8,249 nucleotides of DNA from Acetobacteraceae bacterium (GCA_027306955.1 DAHUXX010000299.1:1-8249), one strand, 5' to 3'; shown: positions 1-6,547, counted from the first letter of the stretch. The notes: generated by a model not told the origin, from the sequence alone. Numbers and translations: made by a program.

Positions 1-1271
1 CCGTGCTGCAGCGCTTCGACGCGTTTCTCGCCCGCCTGCCCGCCGGTGTGCAGCTGCTGTCGCTGTTCGAGCGCAACCCGGCGCTGATGCGCCGCATCGC
101 CGGCGTCCTCGGCGCCTCGCCCGCGCTCGCCGAGCATCTCGCGCGCCATCCCGCGGCGCTCGACGGGCTGCTGGCGCCCGAGCCGCCACGCGCCGTCTTC
201 GCCCGTATGCGCGCACGCCTCGGGGATGCCGCGGACCTCGAATCCGCGATCGAGATGGTGCGCGAGACCGTGCGGGCGCAGGACTTCTTTACCGCCGTCG
301 CGACGCTGGAGGGGCGGATGGACGCAGATGCCGCCGGCGAGGCCCGCAGCGCCACCGCGGACGCCGCGCTGCGGGCCCTGCTGCCGCGCGTGCTGGTCGA
401 CTTCGCTGCTCGCCACGGACGCGTGCGCGGCGGCGGCATGGCCGTGGTGCTGCTCGGCAAGGCGGGCGGGTTGGAGATGATGGCAGGCTCCGATCTCGAC
501 CTCATGTTCATTTACGACCATCCAGCGGCATCGGGCCACAGCACAGCGCGCGCGGGGGCGCGGGGGCTGCCGGCGAGCCAGTGGTTCATCCGCGCTGTCC
601 ACGCCTTCGTCGCCGCCATCACCGCGCCGGACGCGGCGGGGCCCATGTACGCCGTTGACATGCGGCTGCGCCCTTCGGGCAACAAGGGCCCGGTCGCGGT
701 GCCGGCCGCGGGCTTCGCGCGCTACCACGCGACCGAGGCCTGGACCTGGGAACGCATGGCGCTCACGCGCGCCCGCGTGGTCGCGGGGCCGGCCAAGCTG
801 CGCGCGCGCGTTGCCGCGATGATTGCCGATGCCCTGCGCGTGCCCGACGCCTCGCACGTGCGCCAAGACGCCGCCGCGATGCGCGCGCGGCTGGCCCGCG
901 AGCTGCCGCCCACCGGCCCATGGGACGCCAAGCACCGGCTCGGCGGGCAGATGGAGGTGGAGTTCATCGCCCAGGCCCTGAGCCTCATCCATCCAGGCGC
1001 GGCCCACCCGACGACGCGCGTGGCCCTCGCCCAGCTGCGCGACGCTGGCGCGCTGGATGGGGCCGAGGCGGCGACGCTGATCCACGCCGACCATACCTGG
1101 CGAACGCTGATGGGGGTGCTGCGGCTCGCGCCACCCGACGGTGACAGGCTGCCGGCCCCCGTGCTCGCCGCCCTCGGCGCCAGCGATGTCCGCGAGCTTG
1201 CTGCGCGGCTCGACGCGATGGCCGCCGAGGTGCGCCGCATCTTCGAGACTCGCATCGGTCCCGTGAGATAA
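1..1271 (+). CDS. glnE: Bifunctional glutamine synthetase adenylyltransferase/deadenylase, C-terminal part (5' end outside window)
   Basis: GlnE attaches AMP to, and removes it from, glutamine synthetase in the cytoplasm, tuning ammonium assimilation under control of PII proteins. The frame is open to the left edge, so the gene is cut. About 422 residues are visible, roughly the C-terminal 40-45% of a protein that is usually about 950 residues, and no start should be assigned here. This part holds the second nucleotidyltransferase domain, assigned to adenylylation in E. coli. Visible motifs, counted from base 3, are GKAGGLEMMAGSDLDLMFIY at about 152-171 with metal-binding Asp164 and Asp166, then VDMRLRPSGNKGP at about 218-230 with the third Asp219. 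EAWTWERMALTRARVVAG follows at about 245-262, and KHRLGGQMEVEFIAQ at about 310-324 begins the helical domain. All catalytic acids are present. It ends in TAA, 8 nt before the next start. Confidence 0.96.
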   Translation, partial: VLQRFDAFLARLPAGVQLLSLFERNPALMRRIAGVLGASPALAEHLARHPAALDGLLAPEPPRAVFARMRARLGDAADLESAIEMVRETVRAQDFFTAVATLEGRMDADAAGEARSATADAALRALLPRVLVDFAARHGRVRGGGMAVVLLGKAGGLEMMAGSDLDLMFIYDHPAASGHSTARAGARGLPASQWFIRAVHAFVAAITAPDAAGPMYAVDMRLRPSGNKGPVAVPAAGFARYHATEAWTWERMALTRARVVAGPAKLRARVAAMIADALRVPDASHVRQDAAAMRARLARELPPTGPWDAKHRLGGQMEVEFIAQALSLIHPGAAHPTTRVALAQLRDAGALDGAEAATLIHADHTWRTLMGVLRLAPPDGDRLPAPVLAALGASDVRELAARLDAMAAEVRRIFETRIGPVR

Positions 1272-1279
1272 GACGCGCC

Positions 1280-2218
1280 ATGCCCAGAACTCTCCGCCTC
1301 GCCGCCGCCCAGATGGGCCCCACGCAGCGCGCCGACACGCGTGAGGCGACGCTCGCGCGCATGCTCGCGCTGCTGGACCAGGCGGCGGCGCAAGGCGTGC
1401 AGCTCCTGGTCTATCCGGAGCTGGCCTTCACTACCTTCTTCCCGCGCTGGCTGATGACGGAGGAGGAGGTCGAGCGCTTCGTCGAGCCCGCGATGCCCAA
1501 CTCCGCGGTGCAGAAGCTGTTCGACCGCGCCCGGTCGCGGGGTATCGGCTTCTATGTCGGCTACGCGGAGCGCACCGGCGCCCAGCGCTTCAATTCGGCA
1601 ATCACCACCGGGCCGGATGGCGCGATCCTCGGCCACTACCGCAAGGTTCACCTGCCTGGCACCGCCGAGCCGCGCGCGGGCGAGCGCCATCAGCAGCTTG
1701 AGAAGCGCTACTTCGCCTATGGCGATCTCGGCTTCCCCGCCTTCCGCGGCCCCGCCGCCTGGGGCCTGCCGATCATGGGCATGCTGATCTGCAACGATCG
1801 CCGCTGGCCGGAAGCCTGGCGCGTCTATGCGCTGCAGGGCGTGGAGCTGATGGTGATGGGCTACAACTCGGCTGCCCACGACCCCAACGGCGGCGGCACG
1901 GAATCAGCGGAGCGGCGTACGTTTCATTCCACCCTCGCGGTGCAGGCCAACGCCTACATGAACGCGACCTGGGCGGTCGCCACCGCCAAGGCCGGGGTAG
2001 AAGACGGCGCTGGGCTCATCGGCGGCTCCTGCATCGTCTCGCCCGATGGCATCGTCGTGGCGCAGGCGACGACGCTTGGCGACGAACTGGTGGTGGTGGA
2101 TTGCGACCTCGACGCCTGCCGCCAGGGCAAGACCAAGATGTTTGACTTCGCCGCCCATCGCCGGCCGGAACACTATCGTCGTATCGTCGAGCAGACCGGT
2201 GCCATTATCGAGGTCTGA
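1280..2218 (+). CDS. N-carbamoyl-D-amino-acid hydrolase-like amidase (nitrilase superfamily)
   Basis: The 312-residue product aligns from end to end, almost without gaps, with my recollection of the 304-residue Agrobacterium N-carbamoyl-D-amino-acid hydrolase, which releases CO2, ammonia and a D-amino acid. The nitrilase triad is in place: Glu47 in VYPELAFTTFFPRW, Lys122 in HYRKVHLPG and Cys171 in LICNDRRWPEAW. The supporting Glu141 lies in LEKRYF. Arginines 174-175 after the Cys, His124 and His216 (TFH) are also kept. One difference stands out: the histidine just before LEKRYF in the Agrobacterium enzyme (His144) is Gln139 here. No hydantoinase or racemase gene is nearby, so a hydantoin pathway is not supported by context. 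The ATG is 8 nt after the glnE stop, with only a weak purine run (GAGATAAG) ahead, which suggests coupled translation. Family is firm; the true substrate is less certain. Confidence 0.88.
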   Translation: MPRTLRLAAAQMGPTQRADTREATLARMLALLDQAAAQGVQLLVYPELAFTTFFPRWLMTEEEVERFVEPAMPNSAVQKLFDRARSRGIGFYVGYAERTGAQRFNSAITTGPDGAILGHYRKVHLPGTAEPRAGERHQQLEKRYFAYGDLGFPAFRGPAAWGLPIMGMLICNDRRWPEAWRVYALQGVELMVMGYNSAAHDPNGGGTESAERRTFHSTLAVQANAYMNATWAVATAKAGVEDGAGLIGGSCIVSPDGIVVAQATTLGDELVVVDCDLDACRQGKTKMFDFAAHRRPEHYRRIVEQTGAIIEV

Positions 2219-2243
2219 GGTTGACCTGGCCGGCGGTGCGGCC

Positions 2244-2275
2244 AAGTTCAGCGCGACAAAGTTCAGCAGGCGACA
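2244..2275. repeat. Adjacent tandem repeat in the bcp leader
   Basis: Two copies of a unit lie end to end. AAGTTCAGC followed by GCGACA occupies 2244-2258. The same unit with AG inserted between the two parts occupies 2259-2275. The second copy ends just before the bcp ribosome binding site. It may be a small duplication or a pair of regulator sites; the sequence does not show which. Confidence 0.75.
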
Positions 2276-2282
2276 GGGGGAG
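2276..2282 (+). promoter_or_regulatory. Ribosome binding site of bcp (decides the start)
   Basis: The run GGGGGAG sits 6 nt before the ATG at 2289. It picks this ATG over possible starts upstream in the same open frame, all of which lie inside the amidase gene. Confidence 0.75.
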
Positions 2283-2288
2283 AACGAC

Positions 2289-2774
2289 ATGGCACTGGCC
2301 GAAGGCGGCACTTTGAAGGAAGGCGACAGGGCACCGGATTTCACCATGTCGGCGAGCGGCGGGCGGACCGTCAGTCTCAAGGCGATGAAGGGCAAGCCGT
2401 TCCTGCTCTACTTCTACCCCAAGGCGGACACGCCCGGCTGCACCAGGGAGGCCTGCGCCTTCCAGGATGCTCTGCCGCAACTGGGCAAGATCGGCATCGA
2501 GGTGATCGGCGTGTCGAAGGACAAGATGAAGCCGATCGAGGCTTTCGCCACCAAGTACGGGCTCGCTTTCCCGCTTGCCTCCGACGAGGATGTCTCGGTC
2601 GCCAAGGCCTATGGCGTCTGGGTCGAGAAGTCGCGCTACGGGCGCAAATACATGGGCGTGGAACGCGCCAGCTTCCTCATCGACAGGCACGGCAGCATCG
2701 CCAGGATCTGGCCCAGGGTGAAAGTGGACGGCCACGCCGCTGAGGTATTGGCCGCCGCCGAGGGGCTGGGCTAG
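2289..2774 (+). CDS. bcp: Thioredoxin-dependent peroxiredoxin, BCP/PrxQ type
   Basis: This 161-residue cytoplasmic peroxidase should reduce hydrogen peroxide and organic hydroperoxides using thioredoxin. The family signature YFYPKADTPGCTREACAFQD runs from 41 to 60, with peroxidatic Cys51 and, five residues on, resolving Cys56; this is the two-cysteine BCP arrangement. The N-terminal GDRAPDFTM (12-20) and the later VSKDKMKPIEAFATKYGLAF and RASFLIDRHGSIARIW segments complete the thioredoxin-like fold. Length is normal for the family (about 150-165). The start is fixed by a strong ribosome binding site; the open frame extends further upstream only because the amidase gene is read out of frame there. 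From memory, a peroxiredoxin close behind glnE is common in this bacterial group, so the amidase may be an insertion into that pair. Confidence 0.95.
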   Translation: MALAEGGTLKEGDRAPDFTMSASGGRTVSLKAMKGKPFLLYFYPKADTPGCTREACAFQDALPQLGKIGIEVIGVSKDKMKPIEAFATKYGLAFPLASDEDVSVAKAYGVWVEKSRYGRKYMGVERASFLIDRHGSIARIWPRVKVDGHAAEVLAAAEGLG

Positions 2775-2781
2775 CGCCGCG

Positions 2782-3615
2782 TCAGACCAGCGCCGGCTGC
2801 CGGCGTGGCCGCCGTTTCCAGCGCCGCGCCGCGCCGATTACCGCCACGATCGCATACAGGATCCCGATCCAGACCGCCGGCCGCGGCCAGGGGCTGAGCT
2901 GCAGGTTGGCCCCCAGCACCCGCAACGCGGGCAGGCCGGTTTCGGTTGCGTACCACAGCGCCTCGAACGTGGCCGTCGCCAGCGCCGCGGCCAGGGCGAG
3001 CGCCGCGAACAGCAGCGGCCGCGCCTGCACCCGCCGCGGCAGCAACCGCCAGCTGCCGAGCCAGAAGAACACCCCGGCCGCGAACACGGCGTTGGTGATG
3101 TCGATCTTCGCCTGCATGAAGTAGTGGATGAGCACCATGACCATGATCGGGAAGACGAACCGCTGCAGCTTCTTCCAGCTCCCGCGCATTCGCTCCCGCC
3201 AGCCATCGGTGGAGGTGACCGTAAGCGCGACCATGCCGCAGAACGCGACGAAACCGATGGTGAGATAGAGCCGCCTCGCGATCTCGCTGGCGACGAACTG
3301 CAGGCCGAAATTCTGCTGCATGACGTAGAAGACGACATGCGCGATCGCGTAGCAGCCGCTCGCCACCCCCAGCATGCGCCGCAACTGCACGATCTGCGGC
3401 CAGTCCCAAACCGCGCGGCCTGGAGAAACCGCGAGCGTCAGCAGCAGGAACCACACGGACCAGTCGCCGGTGCGGCGCAGCAGCTCCGTGATCGGTCGCC
3501 CGCCGAGATCGCCGCCGAACCCGCGCAGCAACAACCAGGCCGCGGGCGCGAAGAGGCTCGCGAAGACCAGCAGCTTGAACCAGGAAAACCGTCCTGTGGC
3601 GTCGTTCCAGGGCAA
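2782..3615 (-). CDS. msrQ: MsrQ-like ferric reductase-type haem membrane protein, atypical and C-terminally extended
   Basis: MsrQ is an inner-membrane b-type cytochrome that passes electrons to MsrP, the periplasmic methionine sulfoxide reductase. The 277-residue product matches the MsrQ/YedZ pattern: RRMLGVASGCYAIAHVVFYV (79-98), RRLYLTIGFVAF (114-125), TVTSTDGWRERMRGSWKKL (132-150) and VLIHYFMQAKI (161-171). His93 and His164 correspond to E. coli His91 and His164, but the position of E. coli His151 (in LHNFVY) is Gln151 here (LQRFVF). Family members are usually about 200-220 residues; this one has two extra predicted membrane helices at about 200-222 and 247-264, giving about eight. No msrP lies in the window. 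The start is TTG, chosen because AGGAGA lies 5 nt ahead and no in-frame ATG is nearby. It converges with bcp. The family call is good; the partner is unknown. Confidence 0.82.
   Translation of the reverse strand: MPWNDATGRFSWFKLLVFASLFAPAAWLLLRGFGGDLGGRPITELLRRTGDWSVWFLLLTLAVSPGRAVWDWPQIVQLRRMLGVASGCYAIAHVVFYVMQQNFGLQFVASEIARRLYLTIGFVAFCGMVALTVTSTDGWRERMRGSWKKLQRFVFPIMVMVLIHYFMQAKIDITNAVFAAGVFFWLGSWRLLPRRVQARPLLFAALALAAALATATFEALWYATETGLPALRVLGANLQLSPWPRPAVWIGILYAIVAVIGAARRWKRRPRRQPALV
2791..2805. terminator. GC-rich inverted repeat after bcp, possible weak terminator
   Basis: CGCCGGC and GCCGGCG are perfect inverted copies around a single T, starting 17 nt beyond the bcp stop. A real hairpin would open to a 5-bp stem with a 5-nt loop. 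There is no T-run, and the site lies inside the msrQ coding end, so a role in ending bcp transcription is only a possibility. Confidence 0.25.
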
Positions 3616-3785
3616 GGCCGTCTCCTCTTGCGCGTCATGGCTGCAACGCGCCGGCGGTCAAAACGTAACACCACGGATACGCGCGAGGCGCAGCTCCGGA
3701 TGATGAATCCCCGGTCATCTGCGCCGCGGCCGCCGCCTCGCGCCCCGCGCTTGCCTAGCATAGGCTGCGCCCAGGAGGAGACAGC
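3616..3785. promoter_or_regulatory. Divergent intergenic region between msrQ and the DRL-like gene
   Basis: These 170 nt must hold the promoters of both flanking genes. Near the right end is the inverted repeat GCCTA-GCA-TAGGC (3753-3765), about 20 nt before the ATG at 3786. It includes TAGCAT, a possible -10 element, but no good -35 lies 17 nt ahead of it. A strong ribosome binding site, AGGAGGAG, lies at 3773-3780. On the minus strand, TTTTGACC about 45 nt upstream of the msrQ TTG is a possible -35 without a convincing -10. I see no small gene or RNA here. Confidence 0.4.
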
Positions 3786-5105
3786 ATGAATCTTTCGCGG
3801 TTGGCGGCGGCACGGGCGGGGTCCGGTAAGCCGGTGCGGGTGGTGCTGGTGGGGGCGGGCAAATTCGGCGCCATGTTCCTCGCCCAGGTGCCGACTTCGC
3901 CCGCGATCGCGGTGGCTGGCATTGCCGACCTCGCCCCGGACCGGGCGCGCGACGCCTGCCGCAATGTCGGCTGGGACGAGGCGCGCCTCGCCGCCTGCCG
4001 CTTTTCCGACGATGCCGCCGCCGTGATCGCCGATCTCAGGCCAGAGGTCGTTGTGGAGGCCACCGGCAACCCCGCCGCCGGCATCGCCCATGCTCGCGCC
4101 GCGATGGCAACCGGCGCCCATATCGTGATGGTCAATGTCGAGGCCGACGTCCTTGCGGGCCCGTTGCTGGCCGAGGAGGCGCGCGCGGCGGGCGTGGTCT
4201 ACTCGCTCGCCTATGGCGACCAGCCGGCGCTCGTTTGCGAGATGGTGGATTGGGCCCGCACGGCCGGTTTTTCCGTTGTCGCGGCCGGCAAGGGGACGAA
4301 ATACCTGCCCGCCTACCACGAGGTGACGCCCGACGACGTGTGGACGCATTACGGCCTCTCGCCGGAGCAGGCGAAGGCCGCGGGGATGAACCCGCAGATG
4401 TTCAACTCGTTCCTCGATGGCACGAAATCCGCGATCGAGATGGCGGCGATCGCGAACGCCACCGGCCTGGTCGTGCCGCGGGCCGGCCTGGCGTTTCCGC
4501 CCTGCGGCGCGGACGACCTGGCGCACACGCTGCGCCCGCGCAAGGTGGGGGGCGTGCTGGAAGGCACGGGCCTGGTCGAGGTCGTCTCGTCCCTGGAACG
4601 GGACGGCAGGCCGGTCGCGCGCGACCTGCGCTGGGGCGTGTACGTCGTGTTCGAGGCGCCGACGCCCTATGCCGCTGCCTGCTTCGCCCAATACGGGCTG
4701 CGCACGGACGCCACCGGCCGCTATACCGCGATGTTCAAGCCCTACCACCTCATAGGGCTGGAGCTTGGTATCTCCGTCCTCTCCACGGCGCTTCGGCGAG
4801 AGCCGACCGGCGCGCCGCTGGGCTTCTCGGGCGACGTGGTCGCGGTCACGAAGCGCGCCCTGCCAACGGGCACACGCCTCGATGGCGAGGGCGGCTACAC
4901 CGTGTGGGGCCGGCTGATGCCAGCCGCCGAAAGCCTCGCGGTCGGCGCGCTGCCTATCGGGCTTGCGCATGGCGTCCGTACGACGCACGACATCCCGGCG
5001 GGCACCGTGCTGCGCCGTGCGGACGTGGAAGCGCCCTCAGGCATCGCCGCCGAGGCCCGCGCCGCGATGGAGGCGCGTTTCGCCATGGCAACGAAAGCCG
5101 CCTGA
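3786..5105 (+). CDS. DRL-like (DXR-like) NAD(P)-dependent oxidoreductase with C-terminal SAF-like domain
   Basis: The 439-residue product has an N-terminal homoserine-dehydrogenase-like Rossmann fold, with VRVVLVGAGKFGAMF at 17-31 and GxGxxG at 23-28. EATGNPAAG (91-99) marks the cofactor-domain edge. The middle catalytic region carries GKGTKYLPAYHEVTPDDVW (168-186), MNPQMFNSFLDGTKSAIEMA (201-220) and MFKPYHLIGLELGISVL (316-332). The last 70 or so residues (VTKRALPTGTRLDG, then HDIPAGTVLRRADVE) resemble an SAF domain. This order matches the DRL family first described in Brucella, some members of which replace DXR and make 2-C-methyl-D-erythritol 4-phosphate in the isoprenoid pathway. Many relatives have unproven roles, and no other isoprenoid gene is in the window, so I call the family, not the reaction. 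The ATG follows AGGAGGAG by 5 nt. It is cytoplasmic, with no signal peptide or membrane segment. Confidence 0.78.
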   Translation: MNLSRLAAARAGSGKPVRVVLVGAGKFGAMFLAQVPTSPAIAVAGIADLAPDRARDACRNVGWDEARLAACRFSDDAAAVIADLRPEVVVEATGNPAAGIAHARAAMATGAHIVMVNVEADVLAGPLLAEEARAAGVVYSLAYGDQPALVCEMVDWARTAGFSVVAAGKGTKYLPAYHEVTPDDVWTHYGLSPEQAKAAGMNPQMFNSFLDGTKSAIEMAAIANATGLVVPRAGLAFPPCGADDLAHTLRPRKVGGVLEGTGLVEVVSSLERDGRPVARDLRWGVYVVFEAPTPYAAACFAQYGLRTDATGRYTAMFKPYHLIGLELGISVLSTALRREPTGAPLGFSGDVVAVTKRALPTGTRLDGEGGYTVWGRLMPAAESLAVGALPIGLAHGVRTTHDIPAGTVLRRADVEAPSGIAAEARAAMEARFAMATKAA

Positions 5106-6470
5106 TTACTGGAAGAACATCTTCCCGGGGTTGAGGATACCCTTGGGGTCGAACGCGGCCTTGATGTCGCGCATCAGCCCGATCGCGGTCTCGCCATGCT
5201 CTTCGAGGATGAAGCCGCGCTTGCCGATGCCCACGCCATGCTCGCCGCTGCACGAGCCGCCGAGTGCCAGCGCCCGCGCCACGATCTTGGCATCCAGCGC
5301 CCACGCACGCTCGATCCCACCCTCCTCCGGTGGGATCAGCACCACGGTGTGGAAATTCCCGTCGCCCACGTGCCCTACGATCGGCGCCGAAAGCCCGGAC
5401 GCCTCGATATCCTCCTTGGCGCCAAGAATCGCCTCCGCCAATTTCGAAATCGGTACGATCACGTCGGTGGTGAAGGCGCGGTGCCCGGGCTTGGAGGCGA
5501 GTGCGGCCCAATATGAGTCGTGGCGCGCCTGCCACAGCTTCGTGCGTTCCTCCGCCGCCCGTGTCCAGGCGAAGTCCTGTCCGCCATTCTCCCGCGCGAT
5601 TGCCTCCACCGCCTTCGCCTGCTCGGCAACGCCCGCCTCGCTGCCGTGGAATTCGAGGAACAACGTCGGCACCGCCTGCATTCCCGTGAGCCGCGCGTAG
5701 GCGATGCAGTCGCGCATCATCACCTCGTCGAGGATCTCGATGCGCGCGACGGGGATCGCCGCCCCCATCACCGCCATCACCGTCTCCACCGCGCCGGCGA
5801 GCGTGGCGAACTGGCAGACGGCAGAGGAGATCGCCTCGGGGATCGGATGCAGCCGCAGCCCGACCTCGGTGATGACGCCGAGCGTGCCCTCCGAGCCGAT
5901 GAACAGCCGCGTCAGGTCATAGCCCGTGGCGGATTTGCGCACCCGCCCCCCGGTGCGCACCACGCGCCCGTCGGCCATCACCACGGTCAGCCCGAGCACG
6001 TTCTCGCGAATCGTGCCGTAGCGAACCGCGTTGGTGCCGGAGGCGCGCGTTGCCGCCATGCCGCCAAGCGTGCAATGGCTGCCGGGATCGACCGGGAAGA
6101 ACAGGCCCTGGTCGCGCAGATGCTCGTTGAGCTGCGCGCGCGTAACACCGGCCTCGATGCGGCAATCCATGTCCTCGGCGTGCACCTCGACGATGCGCGT
6201 CATGCGGCTAAGATCGAGCGAGATGCCCCCGCGCACGGGCGTCACATGCCCTTCGAGCGACGTGCCGGCGCCGAACGGCGTCACCGGCACGCCATGCGCG
6301 TTGGCGAGCCGCAGCACCGCAGCGACTTCCTCGGTCGTCCCGGCGAAGACCACGGCGTCCGGCAGCACCGGCTTCTGGCTGTCCTCGCCATGCGCGTGCT
6401 GCTCGCGCAGGGCCGTGCCGGTGGAGAAACGTTCGCCGAGCAGCGCACGCAGGTCGTCAGCAATCTTCAT
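5106..6470 (-). CDS. FAD-linked D-lactate dehydrogenase (cytochrome type, LDHD/GlcD family)
   Basis: This 454-residue flavoenzyme of the vanillyl-alcohol oxidase fold most likely oxidises D-lactate to pyruvate and feeds electrons to the respiratory chain. The FAD-binding domain shows PFGAGTSLEGH (about 65-75), FPVDPGSHCTLGGMAATRAS, SGTNAVRYGT (about 144-153) and GYDLTRLFIGSEGTLGVITE (about 183-202). The C-terminal domain shows ARIEILDEVMM, GHVGDGNFH (about 366-374) with metal-site histidines, and SGEHGVGIGKR (about 408-418). It ends in the usual DPKGILNPGKMFF. It resembles mitochondrial LDHD along its whole length more than GlcD or the D-2-hydroxyglutarate enzymes, although a 2-hydroxyacid with a larger side chain is possible. 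The ATG at 6470 is chosen over the TTG just before it because GGAGG lies 5 nt ahead of the ATG. The stop abuts that of the convergent DRL-like gene. Confidence 0.9.
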   Translation of the reverse strand: MKIADDLRALLGERFSTGTALREQHAHGEDSQKPVLPDAVVFAGTTEEVAAVLRLANAHGVPVTPFGAGTSLEGHVTPVRGGISLDLSRMTRIVEVHAEDMDCRIEAGVTRAQLNEHLRDQGLFFPVDPGSHCTLGGMAATRASGTNAVRYGTIRENVLGLTVVMADGRVVRTGGRVRKSATGYDLTRLFIGSEGTLGVITEVGLRLHPIPEAISSAVCQFATLAGAVETVMAVMGAAIPVARIEILDEVMMRDCIAYARLTGMQAVPTLFLEFHGSEAGVAEQAKAVEAIARENGGQDFAWTRAAEERTKLWQARHDSYWAALASKPGHRAFTTDVIVPISKLAEAILGAKEDIEASGLSAPIVGHVGDGNFHTVVLIPPEEGGIERAWALDAKIVARALALGGSCSGEHGVGIGKRGFILEEHGETAIGLMRDIKAAFDPKGILNPGKMFFQ

Positions 6471-6490
6471 CAAAGCCTCCCGGAAGAAGG

Positions 6491-6533
6491 CCAGGGCTGT
6501 GCCCTGGACCGCCAGGGGCCGTCAGGCCCTTGG
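6491..6533. repeat. Two adjacent palindromes between chrA and the D-lactate dehydrogenase gene (REP-like)
   Basis: The first palindrome is CCAGGGC-TGT-GCCCTGG (6491-6507), perfect over 7 bp. After ACCG comes the second, CCAGGGGCC-GTCA-GGCCCTTGG (6512-6533), a 9-bp stem with one imperfect pair that is G-U if read from the plus strand and A-C from the minus strand. The two begin alike (CCAGGG). Paired palindromes of this kind between genes are typical of REP-type dispersed repeats in GC-rich alphaproteobacteria; this copy looks like one, from memory. In RNA they could also cut back read-through from chrA, but no T-run follows. Confidence 0.65.
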
Positions 6534-6547
6534 ATCCCGAACGCTTA

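Noticed and set aside
541..575. GCGCGC and G-rich runs inside glnE as a repeat or structural element
   Set aside because: They are explained by Ala/Arg/Gly codons in GC-rich coding DNA, in a part of GlnE known to vary in length.
722..1879. A 385-codon minus-strand open frame across glnE and the amidase
   Set aside because: It crosses two well-supported plus-strand genes and has shadow-like composition.
2221..2249. TTGACC just after the amidase stop as a -35 element for bcp
   Set aside because: At 16-18 nt spacing the -10 position reads AAGTTC or similar, a poor match, so I do not call a promoter.
2046..2288. An 81-residue N-terminal extension of the peroxiredoxin
   Set aside because: It lies inside the amidase in another frame, has Trp/Arg-rich nonsense composition, and the downstream ATG has a strong ribosome binding site and the normal family length.
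3438..4988. A 516-codon minus-strand open frame opposite the DRL-like gene
   Set aside because: It is composed of low-complexity Arg/His/Gly-rich sequence, matches no family I know and is fully antisense to a well-supported gene. Such frames arise freely in very GC-rich DNA.
5111..5125. GGAAGA-ACA-TCTTCC as an intrinsic terminator of the DRL-like gene
   Set aside because: It encodes the common KMFF ending of the dehydrogenase family and has no T-run, so the symmetry may be incidental.
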